Counted from the stretch's first letter, positions 14,501 to 26,714 are shown. The stretch: 64,000 nt of DNA from Erpobdella octoculata (GCA_963978895.1 OZ022243.1:6862182-6926181), one strand, 5' to 3'. Program-made: numbers and translations. Notes: generated by a model from the sequence alone, not told the origin.

Positions 14501-17500
14501 CAGGGTTCTTATTTCACTGACTTCCTCAAGAACCAAGTGGTCGATTCCATGAATGTCACACCAGTAACATCAACTGAAATCCTCAAAATTGCAAAAAGTT
14601 TAAAAACATCTAGAAGTTGTGGTCCAGATGGTATTGATCCTCTAATAGCAAGTCAATCTATCCAACTAATTGTCTCTCCTCTAACATCTCTGATCAATAG
14701 TTCCCTAACATTTGGAATATTTCCTGACCAATTGAAAATTGCTAAAGTTGTTCCACTTCATAAATCCGGTGAAAAAAATAATGTAACAAATTATCGGCCC
14801 ATTTCAATATTATCTTATTTTTCCAAATTCTTTGAAAAAGTTATGCACACAAGATTATACAGTTACCTATTAAAGTTTTCTCTCCTTTCACCATACCAAT
14901 ATGGATTTAGAAAAAACCACTCCACATACATGCCACTAGTTGTTCTTCAATCCAAAATCGCTGAAGCTCTAGATCAAGGAAACTTTGGCATTGGCCTATT
15001 CCTAGACCTTGCAAAAGCATTTGACACTGTAAATCATGAAATATTATTGAAGAAGCTTGAGTACTATGGAGTCCGGGGAGTTCCTCTTGACTGGTTTCGG
15101 GATTACATGAAGAACCGATCACAATATGTCTGCTACAACAATGTGTTATCACAATCTTTACCCATCAACTGTGGCGTACCACAGGGCTCTATATTGGGTC
15201 CACTCCTATTTATTATATATATCAATGACTTACCTTTAATTTCTAACCTGTTCAGTTTTTCTTTATTTGCTGATGACACTAGTCTGTTTGCTTCTGGTGA
15301 CAATTTGAACATTTTATTTGACAGCGTTAATAATGGTCTCATATGTATTTATGATTGGTTTTGTGCCAATAAGCTTTCTTTAAATGTAAAAAAAACCAAC
15401 TATATCATATTTCATCCAAAGAGTAAATCTATTATTACAAAGTCATGTCTCAGCATTTCTGGTGTTTCTATTACCCGTGTCACCTCATATAGATTTTTAG
15501 GTGTGTTTCTTGATCAACATTTAACATGGACTGATCACATTAAGCATGTTAAATCTAAAGTTTCTAAGTATATTGGAATTATGTATAGATTACGTCGTTT
15601 TATAGACACAAAAACTTGTATTATGTTGTATTATGCATTTGTCTTTCTATAAGAAATATAGATTTCTTACTGCAATATTGTTTGGGCTTCTAATTACCCA
15701 ACTCGTCTTCTTTCTTTACACATTTTGCTCAAACGACTCATCCGTATTATTTTTTTTTTACATCCTCTTTCTTCTTGTAAGTCAAAATTTACTGAAAATA
15801 AGCTTTTAAACATTTATCAAGTCAATCTGTTTCAAATTGGTTCTTTTATGTATAAATATTCTAATTCTACTCTACCTCAATCCTTTCATGATTTCTTCTT
15901 GAAGTCGTCCGATATTCATACCCATTTTTTGCGATCATCTAATCTTTTCCGTCCAGAATTTGCAAACACAAGACTAAAAACCTTTTCTATTAAATGTTTA
16001 GGTCCGCGTACATATTCAGTCATCCCTATTTCAATACAGTCCTCTGAGTCCTTTTCATTATTTAAATCTCGTCTTAAATCTCACTTATTAAAATTATAAT
16101 ATATTCTATCATCTCAGATTCGAACGTATATTGTATATTATTAAATGTTAAATATTGTTATTTTGTTCATCTTAGTAATTTATTTCAGTTATTTTACCAT
16201 TCTAAATTTATTGTATTGTATGTACCTGTATTATTATTATTCGTAAATGTTTCATCTGCACTGGTCATCCTCAAGCGAGATTCATCTCTTCGGATGTTCC
16301 TTTTGGGCACTACTCATTCATTTTTTGTTGCATGCTTTTATTTCAATTTTTATGTGTTTCTTTAATGTGTTTTTGTATGCCCAATAAACAATGATAAACA
16401 AAAAAAAAAAAAAAAAAAAAAAAAAATAAACAAAAAGAAATTATACTTTAATAAGGAAAAAAGTTAGATTATGAAGTTTTTTAAATGTTTTTTAAGGTTA
16501 AAGTTCATCCAACGTCAACTTGTTTTTATGAAGGTAAAATGCTTAGTTTTTTTTTAAATTGACGGTGTAATTTTATAAATGCACTTTTTTAAATTAAAAA
16601 AGTTAGTATTAATCTTTTTTTTTGCTATTTAATTGAATAAAAAACTTATAACAAGTAATTTTCTTTTTTCATTTTGTGTTGTTTAGCTGTTGAAATAAAA
16701 GATTGCAGTGATACAGAAAACAGTGGTATATATCTTTTGAATATAGATAATATAACTAGTCCTGTATACTGTGAAAATTCAAAGAATGGAACTAAATATA
16801 TGGTAATAATGAGTAGTAAAATTTTGCTTCTTTAAATAAATAGTAAAAAACTGATTTTAATTTGTGTTTGAACTCAGGTAATTCAACGTCGAATGGATGG
16901 ATCAGTAGATTTCTACAGAGGATGGATGGATTATGAAAATGGATTTGGAAATCTAGAAACAAATTTTTGGCTAGGTAGGTATCTGATATTTGTTGAATCT
17001 GATTGCTTAGCAAACAACAAATAAAAATTTCGAAAACAATACAACTAAACAATTGCAGTATTAATCAGGGAAAGTTTTTTTTTTTATAAAATTCAAAGTC
17101 AGGAGTTTTACAAAAAAAAATTCAAATTGTGCTCAACAATATTGTATTGGACAATTTTTTTCAAACTATTATGTTAATATTTGTTAATAAATTAAAGTAA
17201 ACAATAATTGTAGTTAGGTATGTAGAAATTTGTAAAATTAAAATAAAACCTGAAATGAAAATGGTTTTTAAAATATTTTAGTATTTCAAACTATAAATTA
17301 GCATTGATAGCATTGAGAGCTAAATCCAACGTTAAAAACTATTTTAGGCAATTCTTTGCTTTACGGTTTGACCAGCAGACAAAACTATAAACTAAGAGTT
17401 GAGTTGGAAGCATTTGATGGAAGCAGTGCATATGCTGAATATCTCAATTTTTTGATTGGTCCTCCATCTTCTAAATACACGTTGACAATATCTGGATATT

Positions 17501-18148
17501 CTGGAACGGCGGGTAATTAAAGTTTGATTTATTTTATAATTTGTTTTGAAGTTATTGTATGATATTTATTTTATTACAATTACGCAGTTAATTTTACGTT
17601 TAATTTATTACAAGTTTCAACATAATTATTATAATGAAAATAGCAAGCAATGTGTAAAAGTGAAACATATAAAAACATAAACTACTAGAAACTTGATTTA
17701 ATAATGTTTTTTAAATAATTATGAAATAAATTATTTAGAAAATTTGCAGAGAAATGTAATTATTATATTGAAGTGTATTAAATTTGTTTTATTTTGTTTT
17801 AAAACAATTGCTCTCTAAACTACAAACAACAATTCAATTAAAATTTGCGGGTATTTTAATTTGAATTATAACTTAAATTTTCAATTTAATCTTTGTTTAG
17901 GCGACGCAATAGCTGCCCATAATGGATTTAAATTCACTACCATTGACGATGATAACGATGTCGTTGGCAATAACTGTGCAGTGCAATATGGGGGCGCGTG
18001 GTGGTTCACTGGCTGTCATTCATCGCATTTAAATGGTGTTTATTTTAATTCGTCAAGCCATATTTATGCACAGGGTTTAATTTGGAATACTTTTCGTGAT
18101 TATTTTGAACCGTTGAAATCATGTAAAATGCTCATCACAAACAATTAG
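11561..18148 (+). CDS. Secreted PAN-like/fibrinogen-related domain protein, gene 2 (six exons)
   Basis: Exons: 11561-12025, 16497-16533, 16687-16802, 16878-16974, 17348-17512, 17901-18148. Phases are identical to gene 1 and all introns are GT-AG, giving 375 residues. Signal peptide ([16 protein letters not shown]), PAN-like module ([22 protein letters not shown]) and FReD ([35 protein letters not shown], calcium loop [25 protein letters not shown]) are all present. Intron 1 is 4471 bp instead of 190 bp in gene 1, because a CR1-superfamily retrotransposon lies inside it in the sense orientation. Exons and splice sites remain intact, so the gene may still work, although the element's own AATAAA and poly(A) tail could cause premature polyadenylation. 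Downstream homology to gene 1 reaches about 18890. Confidence 0.92.
12421..13053 (+). CDS. Retrotransposon ORF1 protein (coiled coil, RRM-like)
   Basis: About 210 residues from the ATG of MAKSISPEM. An upstream in-frame ATG at 12391 is less convincing. A long amphipathic region with heptad-like spacing (about residues 20-80, [20 protein letters not shown]) indicates a trimerising coiled coil. It is followed by NNVIITGLP and a [21 protein letters not shown] segment resembling the RRM-like RNA-binding domain of ORF1p proteins, ending in a basic tail (KRRCAKRES). It would package element RNA. It lies 58 bp upstream of ORF2 and appears intact. Confidence 0.75.
   Translation: MAKSISPEMLESILTRVTEKFTESMNAVVNQLAKSFMDVVSVQLNEIGQRMARLESKLNEDKTSVSSLEVQTQKLVEATSKAILVTDKEREDIKIRANNVIITGLPTPTDSKITDQKLVETFCEEALTVKPRILKTRRLGKDNVKICVTLNSPDDVKDLLSSAVILRSSSEVKFRQVYINRDLTRIQAEEAYKRRCAKRESRQPFPSASS
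13112..16099 (+). pseudogene. Retrotransposon ORF2: endonuclease/reverse transcriptase, two in-frame stops
   Basis: Open for 846 codons (13112-15652). Endonuclease motifs in order: [33 protein letters not shown] and SDHFPL. RT motifs: [65 protein letters not shown], the catalytic FADDTSLF, and [11 protein letters not shown]. This order and motif wording fit the CR1/L2/Crack/Daphne group. Stops at 15650 (TAA) and 15659 (TAG) interrupt it, after which the same frame continues open to 16099 with SYCNIVW, then the C-terminal [12 protein letters not shown]. The damage is therefore two nonsense codons (or a small in-frame rearrangement) with no net frameshift. The protein would lack its last 150 or so residues but keep the catalytic core. 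Confidence 0.88.
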
Positions 18149-18960
18149 AATGCAATCAACAATGTCAGCAATTTTCAATTACCAACACCATCTACTTTGT
18201 GTTTTTTAAATCATATTTTTAACTTTGACACGTATGGTTCAGTAAACTAGTTTTTCAAGATACGCACAAAATAATTATTTTTAACATTTTGATCATATTT
18301 GTTGTTATATATTAGATCATTGATCGCTAATTAAATATTCTTATAACGCTGTTCTTATAATAAAAAGGTGGGTACCCCATATTACCCGAGGCACCATATT
18401 ACCCCACTTTCCCCTATCTAAGTTTTTAGCACATAAATAGTTTAGAAATAAACAAACACACTTAATTAATATAGTAATGAAAAAAATTGTTAGAAACTCA
18501 GTGATTCTTCTGTTATTTGTTTAAACGATTATTAAAAATTTAGTTTTTAACAATTTGCAACTTTTTGTTTGATTCAGGTTTTATTGACAACGTTTTTTTA
18601 ATACGTATTTATTAATGTTTAGTGTTGACAATGTTTCAGCCAAAAATCTCTTATGATCATATTAGTGAAAGTTTATAATCGATTATTAGTAATAATACAT
18701 TTAATGTAATTTTATAAGCAGTCATTGTAGAGTTGTATAATCATCATTTTTTCAGCTTCAGTTTGTATTAGTTTGTATTGTTTTAACCTGGTCACCTACT
18801 CTGTGTAAAACTAGTTTTTTAGCTACACACAAAACTGTCAAACCACTGCACTTTTAATATTTCAAAAGTATTTTAAATTTGGTTTTTTTTCTTTTGATTA
18901 AATGATTTACATAAATTTGACTTTTTAAATGTTTTTTACCTAATTTGCATAGGGTAATCA
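18149..18960. other. 3' flank of FReD gene 2, duplicated from gene 1
   Basis: Closely matches 7200-7900, including the run TTAGAAACTCAGTGATTCT. It differs by a roughly 80-bp insertion near 18335-18417, with TGGGTACCCCATATTACCCG and a second CCATATTACCCCA. That insertion looks like a short imperfect-palindrome element absent from the gene 1 copy. Confidence 0.65.
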
Positions 18961-19359
18961 AGTGGTAAATTTGTTGATAATTCAAAACAGATACATTCTA
19001 ATTTGTCAATTCTGCAAAAAATGTTATCCTTCCGAGAAAGGAAGATAAAAAACATTAAATGAAACGTTTTTGATATTCTAAAACTTAATAATTTTAATTT
19101 ATTTTAATATTTTGATTTATTATTTCTATTATGTTAAATTATAAGCAGTTATTGTGTCATATTCTGTAACGTTTAATTCTAATAAATTTGCTGAAAAAAT
19201 TGTTTTGTCTCTTTATTATCAATTTAGTATTTTTTATAAAAAAAAACAATTTAACGTAACCTTGCATAGCTTTATATTGAATGACAATACATAATTCAAT
19301 TGAAAAAAAACAACTTAATTCGAACATATTTTTACAAACTTTTGTTTAGGTTACAATTT

Positions 19360-19405
19360 CTGTTTGTGTGTGTGTTTGTGTATGTGTGTATGCGGGTGTG
19401 CGTGG
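19360..19405. repeat. TG-rich low-complexity tract
   Basis: Interrupted TGTGTG/TGTTTG repeats on the plus strand. Flanking 18961-19880 otherwise holds nothing recognisable. Confidence 0.7.
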
Positions 19406-19884
19406 CTTTCTCTGTCCGCAAATCTTGCAAGTAAAATTTAACCAGTTTGTTGACTAGCTAGGTATATGAAACTTTTAGCATAGCGTTAAATTTAATGAAA
19501 ATACATTATATGACATTCAATTAAATAAATCCTAATATGAACATCTTTCGTATTTCTAAATCGAGTGCATTTGAAATCAAAGTTTGTGTTTAAAAACTCG
19601 TTTTTCCTTTACTTGTTTATGTTTTTTTAACAATTTAATAAGATACTACTAAAGTTACAACTAAATGTAGTTTCAAAGTGAAAAACTATAAATTAATAAA
19701 AAAAAACATTGTGCAGTTATGCAAATAAAACTGAGTTTTCGAATTGAAATCATGGTGCAACAAGCTACCAAAATTGTCGACAATGTTACAACTTTCAAAG
19801 TTGGCGAAAACAAAAAGATAACATATAATTTGTCTTTGTTCTGATCTGCAGTTAAAACGAGACTCCCTAAAACGCACCAATATG

Positions 19885-20867
19885 TAAGAAGCCGCTTTTG
19901 ACAATTTGTATATAAAAATTTGTACATAAAAAATAAATGATAAGGAATAGAAGCGGTCCCAGCACCGACCCTTGAGGCACCCCGCAAGTTACCTGCTTCA
20001 TCGAAGAGATAGAATTGCTGTACTGGACGCATTGTGATCTACAGCTAAGATAGTCACTGAACCATGATAGTGGAGTTCCCCGGATTCCATAGTGCCTCAA
20101 CTTTTCCACCAGAATGCCGTGATCAACCGTATCAAAGGTTTTAGCTAGGTCCAGGAAGATGCCATCTACATATTTACCACGATCCATGGCCACGATCCAC
20201 GGCCTCGGCAATATTTGAGTGTAGTATAACCAGCGGCATAGAAGTTGAGTGATTTTTTCTAAATCCACACTGATTTGGTGTAATAATGAAAAATTTTTCA
20301 AGATAATTATAAAGTCTGGAGTACATCACTCTCTCAAAGAAACTTTGAGAAGTAGCACAAGACAGATATTGGCCGGTAATTAGAAAATTTTTCTTTTTTC
20401 CCAGATTTGTAAATTGAAATGACTTTAACTGTTTTTAGTTGAGCGGGGAATACCCCTGAAGATATTGAACAATTTATTATAACAGACAGAGGACAAGCGA
20501 TCGCCGTAATTGAATTTCGTGCGATGCATGGGTCGACTCCTTCGGTTCCGCAGTTGTTAGAGATCTTTAAGTTTGAAGCAATTTTGATAATCTTATCGGG
20601 CGTAGTGGGTGCGACATAAAAAGAGTGAGTCTCAGGATTGCCAAGATATTTTTCAAACGTTTTATCCGGTGGGGATATGTTTATTGCGAGGTTGAAGCCA
20701 ATATTAGAAAAGTAATTATTGAATGACTCAGCAATAACAGAAGAAGATGTTAATAGACTACCGTCATCCGTACAGAAAGCCTTGCATTGTTCCATGTTGG
20801 TCTTTTTATTTAAAATGCTCCCAATTGACTTCCATGTTCCTTTCATGTTCATGCGGTTAAGGTTCAT
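19885..20867 (-). pseudogene. Decayed CR1-type reverse transcriptase fragment
   Basis: Two minus-strand frames, 20867-20334 and 20301-about 19885, together cover the N-terminal RT half. Readable landmarks are FCTDDGSLL, FNNYFSNIG, GTEGVDPCIA (for the usual CGPDGID), VKVISIYKSGKKEKFSNYRP, then after a frame change FLDLAKTFDTVDHGIL, GTPLSWFSDYL and CGVPQGSVLGPLLF. The catalytic FADD block and everything after it are missing, replaced by unrelated AT-rich sequence at about 19930. It is related to, but not a copy of, the element in gene 2 ([27 protein letters not shown]). Being truncated at both ends, it is dead. Confidence 0.85.
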
Positions 20868-20899
20868 TAATGCGGTTTAGGTTCATTATTGCGGTTGTT

Positions 20900-21765
20900 C
20901 TGATATGGTTTTTTTCTATAAACATAATAAGTAGCGTGTACAATAAAGTTAGTGGGCAAAAGACGGTGAAATTGCAATTTGCTATAGATGAGTTAAAATA
21001 TGTTATTTCAAAACTTTTAGACAGTTTTAGTATTATTATTATTTCGGACACCTCTTTCTTTATGGCAGCAAAAGTGTCAATGTTTTTCTCTTTGAAGCCT
21101 GTCGGGCTGCATTTGAACTAATTATTTAAGTAGACAATTTTTTTTACAAACGTTTATTGTTTTAATTTTTATTTGATGTAAATACTTAATAAAATATGTT
21201 TTTTTTTAATTTTTCTGTTATATATTTAAACTTTAATCCAATTGCAATTTTTGGAACTTTTCTCAGTGGAGTTTTGGTGTCGAATAGAGACTGCATTGTA
21301 CAATGTTGTACACATAATAAATGCGAACCACATTAGCTGATCTGTAATTGTATAAAAATCCTTTTTCTGTTTTATGAATGTTTTCAAAAATTGATTGAAA
21401 CATTTTTCTTCACCGGATAGCTTTTGAAAATTTTTTCGACACTAATCGGTAATAATTTCTGAACATTTTCAATACATTTTTGAATAAATTTGTAAACAAA
21501 TTAAAAAAACAGCACAAAAATTAAAAACAGGCCTCTATTTAAACCGAAAAGAAAAGTCAAGAAAAACATTTGCAATAGTAGAAGTAATTTAAACAAATCA
21601 AAATATAAAAAAAAACTTAAATGTATCAAGAGCGGATTAATTAGGCCAAGCAAATTTTGATACCAAACATGAAATGACTCTCAAGTAAAAAGAAGAATCA
21701 ATAACTAACTTGCAATATGATCTAAAAAGTTGTTTATATTTTGACCAAGAAAATATAGTAAGAAC
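20900..21765. other. AT-rich non-coding stretch, nothing recognised
   Basis: No family-matching frame on either strand. Frames over 20857-21121 are extensions of the decayed RT region without domain signal. Confidence 0.5.
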
Positions 21766-22470
21766 AAGTAAATTAAAAACGAATTTTTAAAACCCAATGC
21801 TTTTATATGTAATTAAAACACAAATTTTGCAATCAATTTTTTCTTATATTACTCTTTTATTTTATATTAAAGTCGAAATATCTTAATTATATCGAAATAT
21901 TGAAATTAATTAAAACTAACTAAATTAATTGACTTATTGTAAAACTAATAATTGAATATTGCATTGTCTTCTATTTTGAGCATGTATGCAAAATTTGAAA
22001 AAAATCTATCATCAGGAAGTGACTCAAAAATTGATTGCAAGATTTGAAACAGACAGAGAAACAAACAGACAGACAGAAAAACCAACAGACAGACAAAGAA
22101 ACAAACAGAGACGACGAGTTAATAAAAGCATTGGTAAAAAATGCGATACACTCTCTCAGCCCTACAACCCAATTGCTCCATATTAAAACATTCATGGTCA
22201 ATCTAAAGAGCTGTTTCAAAAGAGATTCTATTTTTAAAATTTTAAATGAAACTAAAATATTTAAAATAAGGAAAGTAGCAGGAGTGAAATTCTCTATAAA
22301 ATCCTTGAAAGATGTGTTATTGGTGAAAAGTCCAAACGTATGGTTCAATCAAGCAAGCAAACGCTGTGAAGTTAATATAAAGGATTTAAAAACCGTGGAT
22401 ACAATTGTGCTTATATCTTAAAGACACCCCTTGCTTAATGGCAGCTAAAGCTTAAATATTTTTATTCTGC
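21766..22470. repeat. Dispersed repeat unit with internal CAGA tract (copy 1)
   Basis: About 360 bp (21766-22138) is nearly identical to 55329-55694 in direct orientation. The second half (about 22160-22470) matches 56190-56545 in inverted orientation. It includes the segment GAGCATGTATGCAAAATTTG followed by AAACAGACAGAGAAACAAAC and further CAGA units, and ends with a minus-strand copy of the TATTTAAG/AGAGGTGT motif. The class is unknown. A 128-codon frame over its CAGA tract is judged spurious. Confidence 0.85.
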
Positions 22471-22480
22471 GTCAACCGTT
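22419..22480 (-). repeat. TATTTAAG/AGAGGTGT motif element, copy 1
   Basis: Minus strand: GACGCAGA, then ATAAAAATATTTAAG, spacer, then GCAAGGGGTGTC. Near-duplicate of the copy at 56208-56270, because both lie in the dispersed repeat that recurs there. Confidence 0.75.
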
Positions 22481-22544
22481 GTGCTGCTGTTAACCCTCCA
22501 TATGAAGTTTTCAGGCCGTTTTCATCATCTGTCTTACTGATGTT

Positions 22545-22709
<165 letters not shown>

Positions 22710-22860
22710 CATTGTTTTTCAAAAAATGAGTTTTTATTAATTAATTATTTTTTATTTTTTTTTGTTTTTGATGGGTGAAATTTTAAAAAAATTTCAGCTT
22801 TTAGAATAAATACATGATATTCAATATAGATATGTTATAGATTAATGTTTATAGAATATA

Positions 22861-23310
22861 ATGGAATATAAACCAGGTCTGAGAATCCGGTGCCAACTAA
22901 TAAATAATTTACGTGCAAACGGAAGCATCACTCAACTCACAAAGCAGAATAGGAGGAAGCCCGAATTTCGATCTCCTATTTATAGGAATCGGTGGAAAGC
23001 CGCACATTTACATCCGCGGATTACACACTGTGCGACAAGTTCATTCATATTCATGATTATTTACAGCATGCATGCTCATTGAACTTTCTCCTACTAGTCC
23101 TCTTCCTACTGTCGCATCTTCATATTCAAGATTATTTGTATTTTTCGTTACAGCATGCATGCTTATCAAAGTTCCTTTGACTTATCATCGAGTTGTTTTG
23201 TCTTCCTCTTTCTCTCACTCTATCACTCTCGCTCATGGCATCCATTCGAGAAAGAGTGAGAGAGGGAGAAGGAGAAGGAGAAAGCGAGATGTAGTTAGTT
23301 ATGATTTTAC
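22861..23310. other. Less AT-rich unidentified segment with internal partial duplication
   Basis: Base composition rises relative to its flanks. TTACAGCATGCATGCT occurs at about 23060 and 23150, each with similar leading sequence (TCATATTCATGATTATT and TCATATTCAAGATTATT), so the middle looks internally duplicated. It ends in a GA-rich tract (GAGAGAGGGAGAAGGAGAAG). It may be a transposon relic. I could not assign a class or coding function. Confidence 0.35.
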
Positions 23311-24409
23311 ATAATACAACTATAAATAACTACTCTCAGAGACTACTTACAGTTATGATTTTTGATTATGTTTTTTGGATATTTTTGTTATATTTTTGGA
23401 TATTTTTTGAGAATAGTTTGCCAAAGATCTCAAATACACAAACAAACAAACAACTGTGTGACCTAATAAAGACGTAGGTATGTGCGTTTTAAAAAATAAT
23501 CATTGACTTGATCTTATCTACAGATGTTAATAAAAACATTTGTTTAACTGTTTTTCACTATTTTAGCTGCATTTGGTTCAAAATAATTTTTCTAGTAGCT
23601 GCGATTTTTAAACAACAAACTGGTATGATAGGTATATATTATCTTTAAAAACCTTTTGGTTTTACTTTAACATAAACAATTGAGAAAAAAAGGTTAAGTG
23701 ATAAAAATGTTTTATTGGTATAATATTAATTAAAATCGATTAAATAAAAAAAGGGAAATAAAAAAAAAATTATTTTAGCTGAACAAACTAATCAAAACTG
23801 AAATCACCCCAAAACTGCAATAAAATCAATTAATACAAGAGAACAATAATAATAATAACAACAATAAATGAATAAAGAATAATAACAAGAACTAGAATTA
23901 GTACAGAACTACGTTCCCGTGTTATTTAAAAAGATGATCTAACTAGTTTGATATAATAATAAAATGCAGGACGTTCATTTTATACATTTCTATGAAAAAA
24001 AGAGTTTATATACACTGAAAATAAAATTGTCCATGCACATTTATGCTATTTGTTTATAGGCCTAGATGAGGTTTCTATTTTTCAAATGAACAGACATTTC
24101 AGGTATTTGAAAGATTTTGTTCCGACCTAATACCTTTTCTCTGGTTTTTCTCGCATTTAAAATATTTGAGTTTTTGATTATTATCTAACAGAAGTATTTA
24201 GCGTGAATAAAATGTTCAAACTAATTGCATAAGTTTGAATTTTAATTTTTATAGGTTTTATAAATTATTTAACTTTTTGGTAAAACGTAAGCACAATATG
24301 AACCGAACCAATTGCTTGAAAAATAGTAATACCTGCATTGTGTTGTAATGAAAAACAAAGTTTGAATTTACATTTGTATACTGATTAACCATCACATGGA
24401 AGAAAAAAT

Positions 24410-25015
24410 TATTTATTTATTTATTTATTATGTTGTCAACACAAATTAAATAACTCCTTGCCTAATTACAAAAAAACCACACGAACAGAAAAAAAGCACA
24501 CGACCCTGCAAAGGAACGAAACAAAGAAAAATGTCAACACCACTAATGAATCAATTCAAAAAAATCAGAAAACATATTCAAACCCAGCACGACATCATAA
24601 GCAAACCGAAAACATAATGTCAATTAAACAGAAAACATATCTAAAACCCAACACGACCTCACAAGCGAACCAAAAACATTGCAAAATGTCACACAATTAG
24701 AGTCAGTTTAAAAACTAAACATAAAACACATTTAAAACCCTCGTCTTCACAATTCATGAACCTGTTCACTTCAAAAAGCCTCTAATAATTATTCTACTTC
24801 CAGCCGACACGGCCGACTGTGGCAATCTATTCAACTCCTGAATAACTCTATTACCAAAGAAATACTTCCAGCAGTCTTTGTGTGCACCTGATGTCACCAG
24901 CTTTCTATCGTGGCCTCTGGTTCTTTCATACGTACAGAAGGTCAGGGACGGACAAACCAAGCTCCTTAGATCCTCAGTCAGCAAATCAAATAATAAAATC
25001 AAATCCGCTCTGACA
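24410..25015 (-). pseudogene. 3' end of a non-LTR retrotransposon with (AAAT)n tail
   Basis: The minus-strand frame 25002-24766 reads YERTRGHDRKLVTSGAHKDC, then KYFFGNRVIQELNRLPQSAV. This is the classic C-terminal tail of non-LTR RT proteins (TRGHxxKL...YFFxNRVxxxWNxLPxxVV). Downstream on that strand comes an A-rich 3' region and then an (AAAT)n run at about 24412-24430, consistent with a microsatellite-type 3' end. A 5'-truncated dead copy, of a different subfamily from the 13-16 kb element. Confidence 0.7.
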
Positions 25016-25195
25016 AGGTTTTTAAATAATTGTTGAAAAAAACGTTTTCCCGTTAAACTTAAAATCGTGGGTTAAAAAAATATGTTTTTACTTTCACTCG
25101 TTTTATTTGCAATTTCTGTTATTACTCCCACAATCAAGTTATTGTAAGAAAACAGTGCAAAGTAATTTTAATTAAATAATTATAGCTTATTTTGA

Positions 25196-25522
25196 TAATT
25201 GTAGCTATGAATAACTCCGGGTTTATTTGTTTCACTATTTATGGCCAGCAATAATGACTCGTCTTTGTTTGCTGCTTCGCAATGTCGGACTTCAACTTCC
25301 AGAGGCTCCACCTGACATTCAGACAACTCAATGACATTGGTGTTGCTAGTGTCAATAGACGAGGCACCTTGTCCAAATGTTGTTGTGGAATAACCTAGCG
25401 GTGCACCTGATGGTAGCAAAAAAAACTCTGTTAGCTTAAGCAACTTAGGCGTTTTGTCTTTAGCTTCAGCTGTTTTTTTTCTTTTCCCAGCACCTCTTCG
25501 ATAATGCTTCTTAATCTGCAAT
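25196..25522 (-). CDS. Candidate coding exon, possibly the N-terminus of a hAT-like protein
   Basis: On the minus strand, TGTATTGCAG makes a plausible acceptor in front of a frame reading IKKHYRRGAGKRKKTAEAKD, then KLLKLTEFFL, and an acidic Ser/Thr-rich tail (SSIDTSNTNVIELSECQVEP). A basic stretch followed by a short L/KLxxFF motif is common at the start of ZMYM1/TTF-type hAT-derived proteins. The codon content looks protein-like in a region where AT-rich chance frames are normally short. No neighbouring exon was found, so it may be a transposon relic. Confidence 0.4.
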
Positions 25523-26084
25523 ACATAATGAAAGAGATAAAAAATGAGTGAAAGCGTCACTAGCATTATATATTATATCAACTATTACTACAAACGATCA
25601 ACCAGCGGATTAATCTATGTTTATGCTACAAACAGTGCGCCCCAAAATTCGCTTTCAAGTCATAAATCCAAATGGCTGCAGACAGTGAGCCTCGAAAACG
25701 AAATTAAAAAAACTTATTGCAATATTTATTATTGAATATTGCATAGTTGTCAAACTAAAGCATGCATACAAATTTGAACAAAAAAATAACATAAAGATTT
25801 GACACGAAAATGGATTAGAAAACAAAACTAAAATTAGTATTTATTAAAAACATTTATAAAAATGGTACATATCTAATTTAAATTTATAAAATTCACTTGT
25901 TTGAAAAGTGCGTTGACACGTTGCCGTATCACGAGGTACCACCACAATACAAATAAAATGAAATAAACACTAAAAATTAAATATAATAAAATATATAAAT
26001 ATTATATTTTAAACCAAAGCTTTAAAATAGTGTACTAAAAAAAGGAAGATTTCAAATGTGGCCACTGCCCTAAAGAACTATTGT

Positions 26085-26130
26085 CTTACTTGTTATTAAA
26101 CCAACGGACGATTTTGCCAGAGGTGTTTGC
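26085..26130 (+). repeat. TATTTAAG/AGAGGTGT motif element, copy 2
   Basis: TTATTAAA, 18-nt spacer, then CCAGAGGTGTTTGC. Confidence 0.55.
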
Positions 26131-26669
26131 GTATTAAATTTCTTTTCCCTACAAATGTATTTCATTAGAATATTTCCTTTTTTTGCTTATTCAAATGTTT
26201 ATTGTGCATGTTTAACATTTTTATTTTCAATAAAACCATTTGATCACTTATGCAAGATAGGTTTTCCATAGTGCGATCAGTTTTTCTCTGTTAGTTCATA
26301 TAAGCTTCAATACAAAAACGTAAAGCTAAATATATTTACTCAATTATTTACTAGAAGAAACTATTCAAATTACAGTCGCTGGAATTTTTGCCTATTGCAT
26401 GGAATTTAGGACTATATTTATTTTTTGTGTTTTGCAAATATATTAACAAGTAGCGAAAACATTCAAAAAGTTTTCAGACTGAAAACACTCAAATAAAAAA
26501 AAATAATTATAAGCTATTAAAAAAGCACGTTTATGATTTTAATTTTATTACTTAGAATAACGACCTAGTAGTTTTCATAAGCTGTTTAAATTTTCTTAAG
26601 TTTATACGCCGTTAGCAATTACTACTAACGCATCACTTTAACCACCACAGTAACATGGGCTTTTAACAT

Positions 26670-26714
26670 AAAGACTTTCAAGTCATTGAGTATAATTTGT
26701 CAGGGGTGTTTTGC
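26670..26714 (+). repeat. TATTTAAG/AGAGGTGT motif element, copy 3
   Basis: CTTTCAAG, about 19-nt spacer, then TCAGGGGTGTTTTGC. The CAGTGTTGGG that follows looks like the terminus of another mobile element inserted at the end of the motif. Confidence 0.6.

Larger units (their letters stand above)
12130..16427 (+). mobile_element. CR1-superfamily non-LTR retrotransposon inside intron 1 of FReD gene 2
   Basis: It comprises a 5' UTR, ORF1, ORF2 (apurinic-type endonuclease plus RT), a 3' UTR with AATAAA at about 16383, and an A-rich tail at 16399-16427. The left edge is placed by loss of alignment with gene 1 intron 1 at about 12120-12150. AATAACAAAAATATATAC on the left and AATAAACAAAAAGAAATTAT on the right may be a diverged target duplication, but this is weak. 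The element is close to full length and only lightly damaged, implying a recent insertion after the gene duplication. Confidence 0.88.

Noticed and set aside
22035..22421. 128-codon frame in the dispersed repeat
   Set aside because: Begins in the CAGA tract, is not preserved as a frame in the second copy, and has no domain.
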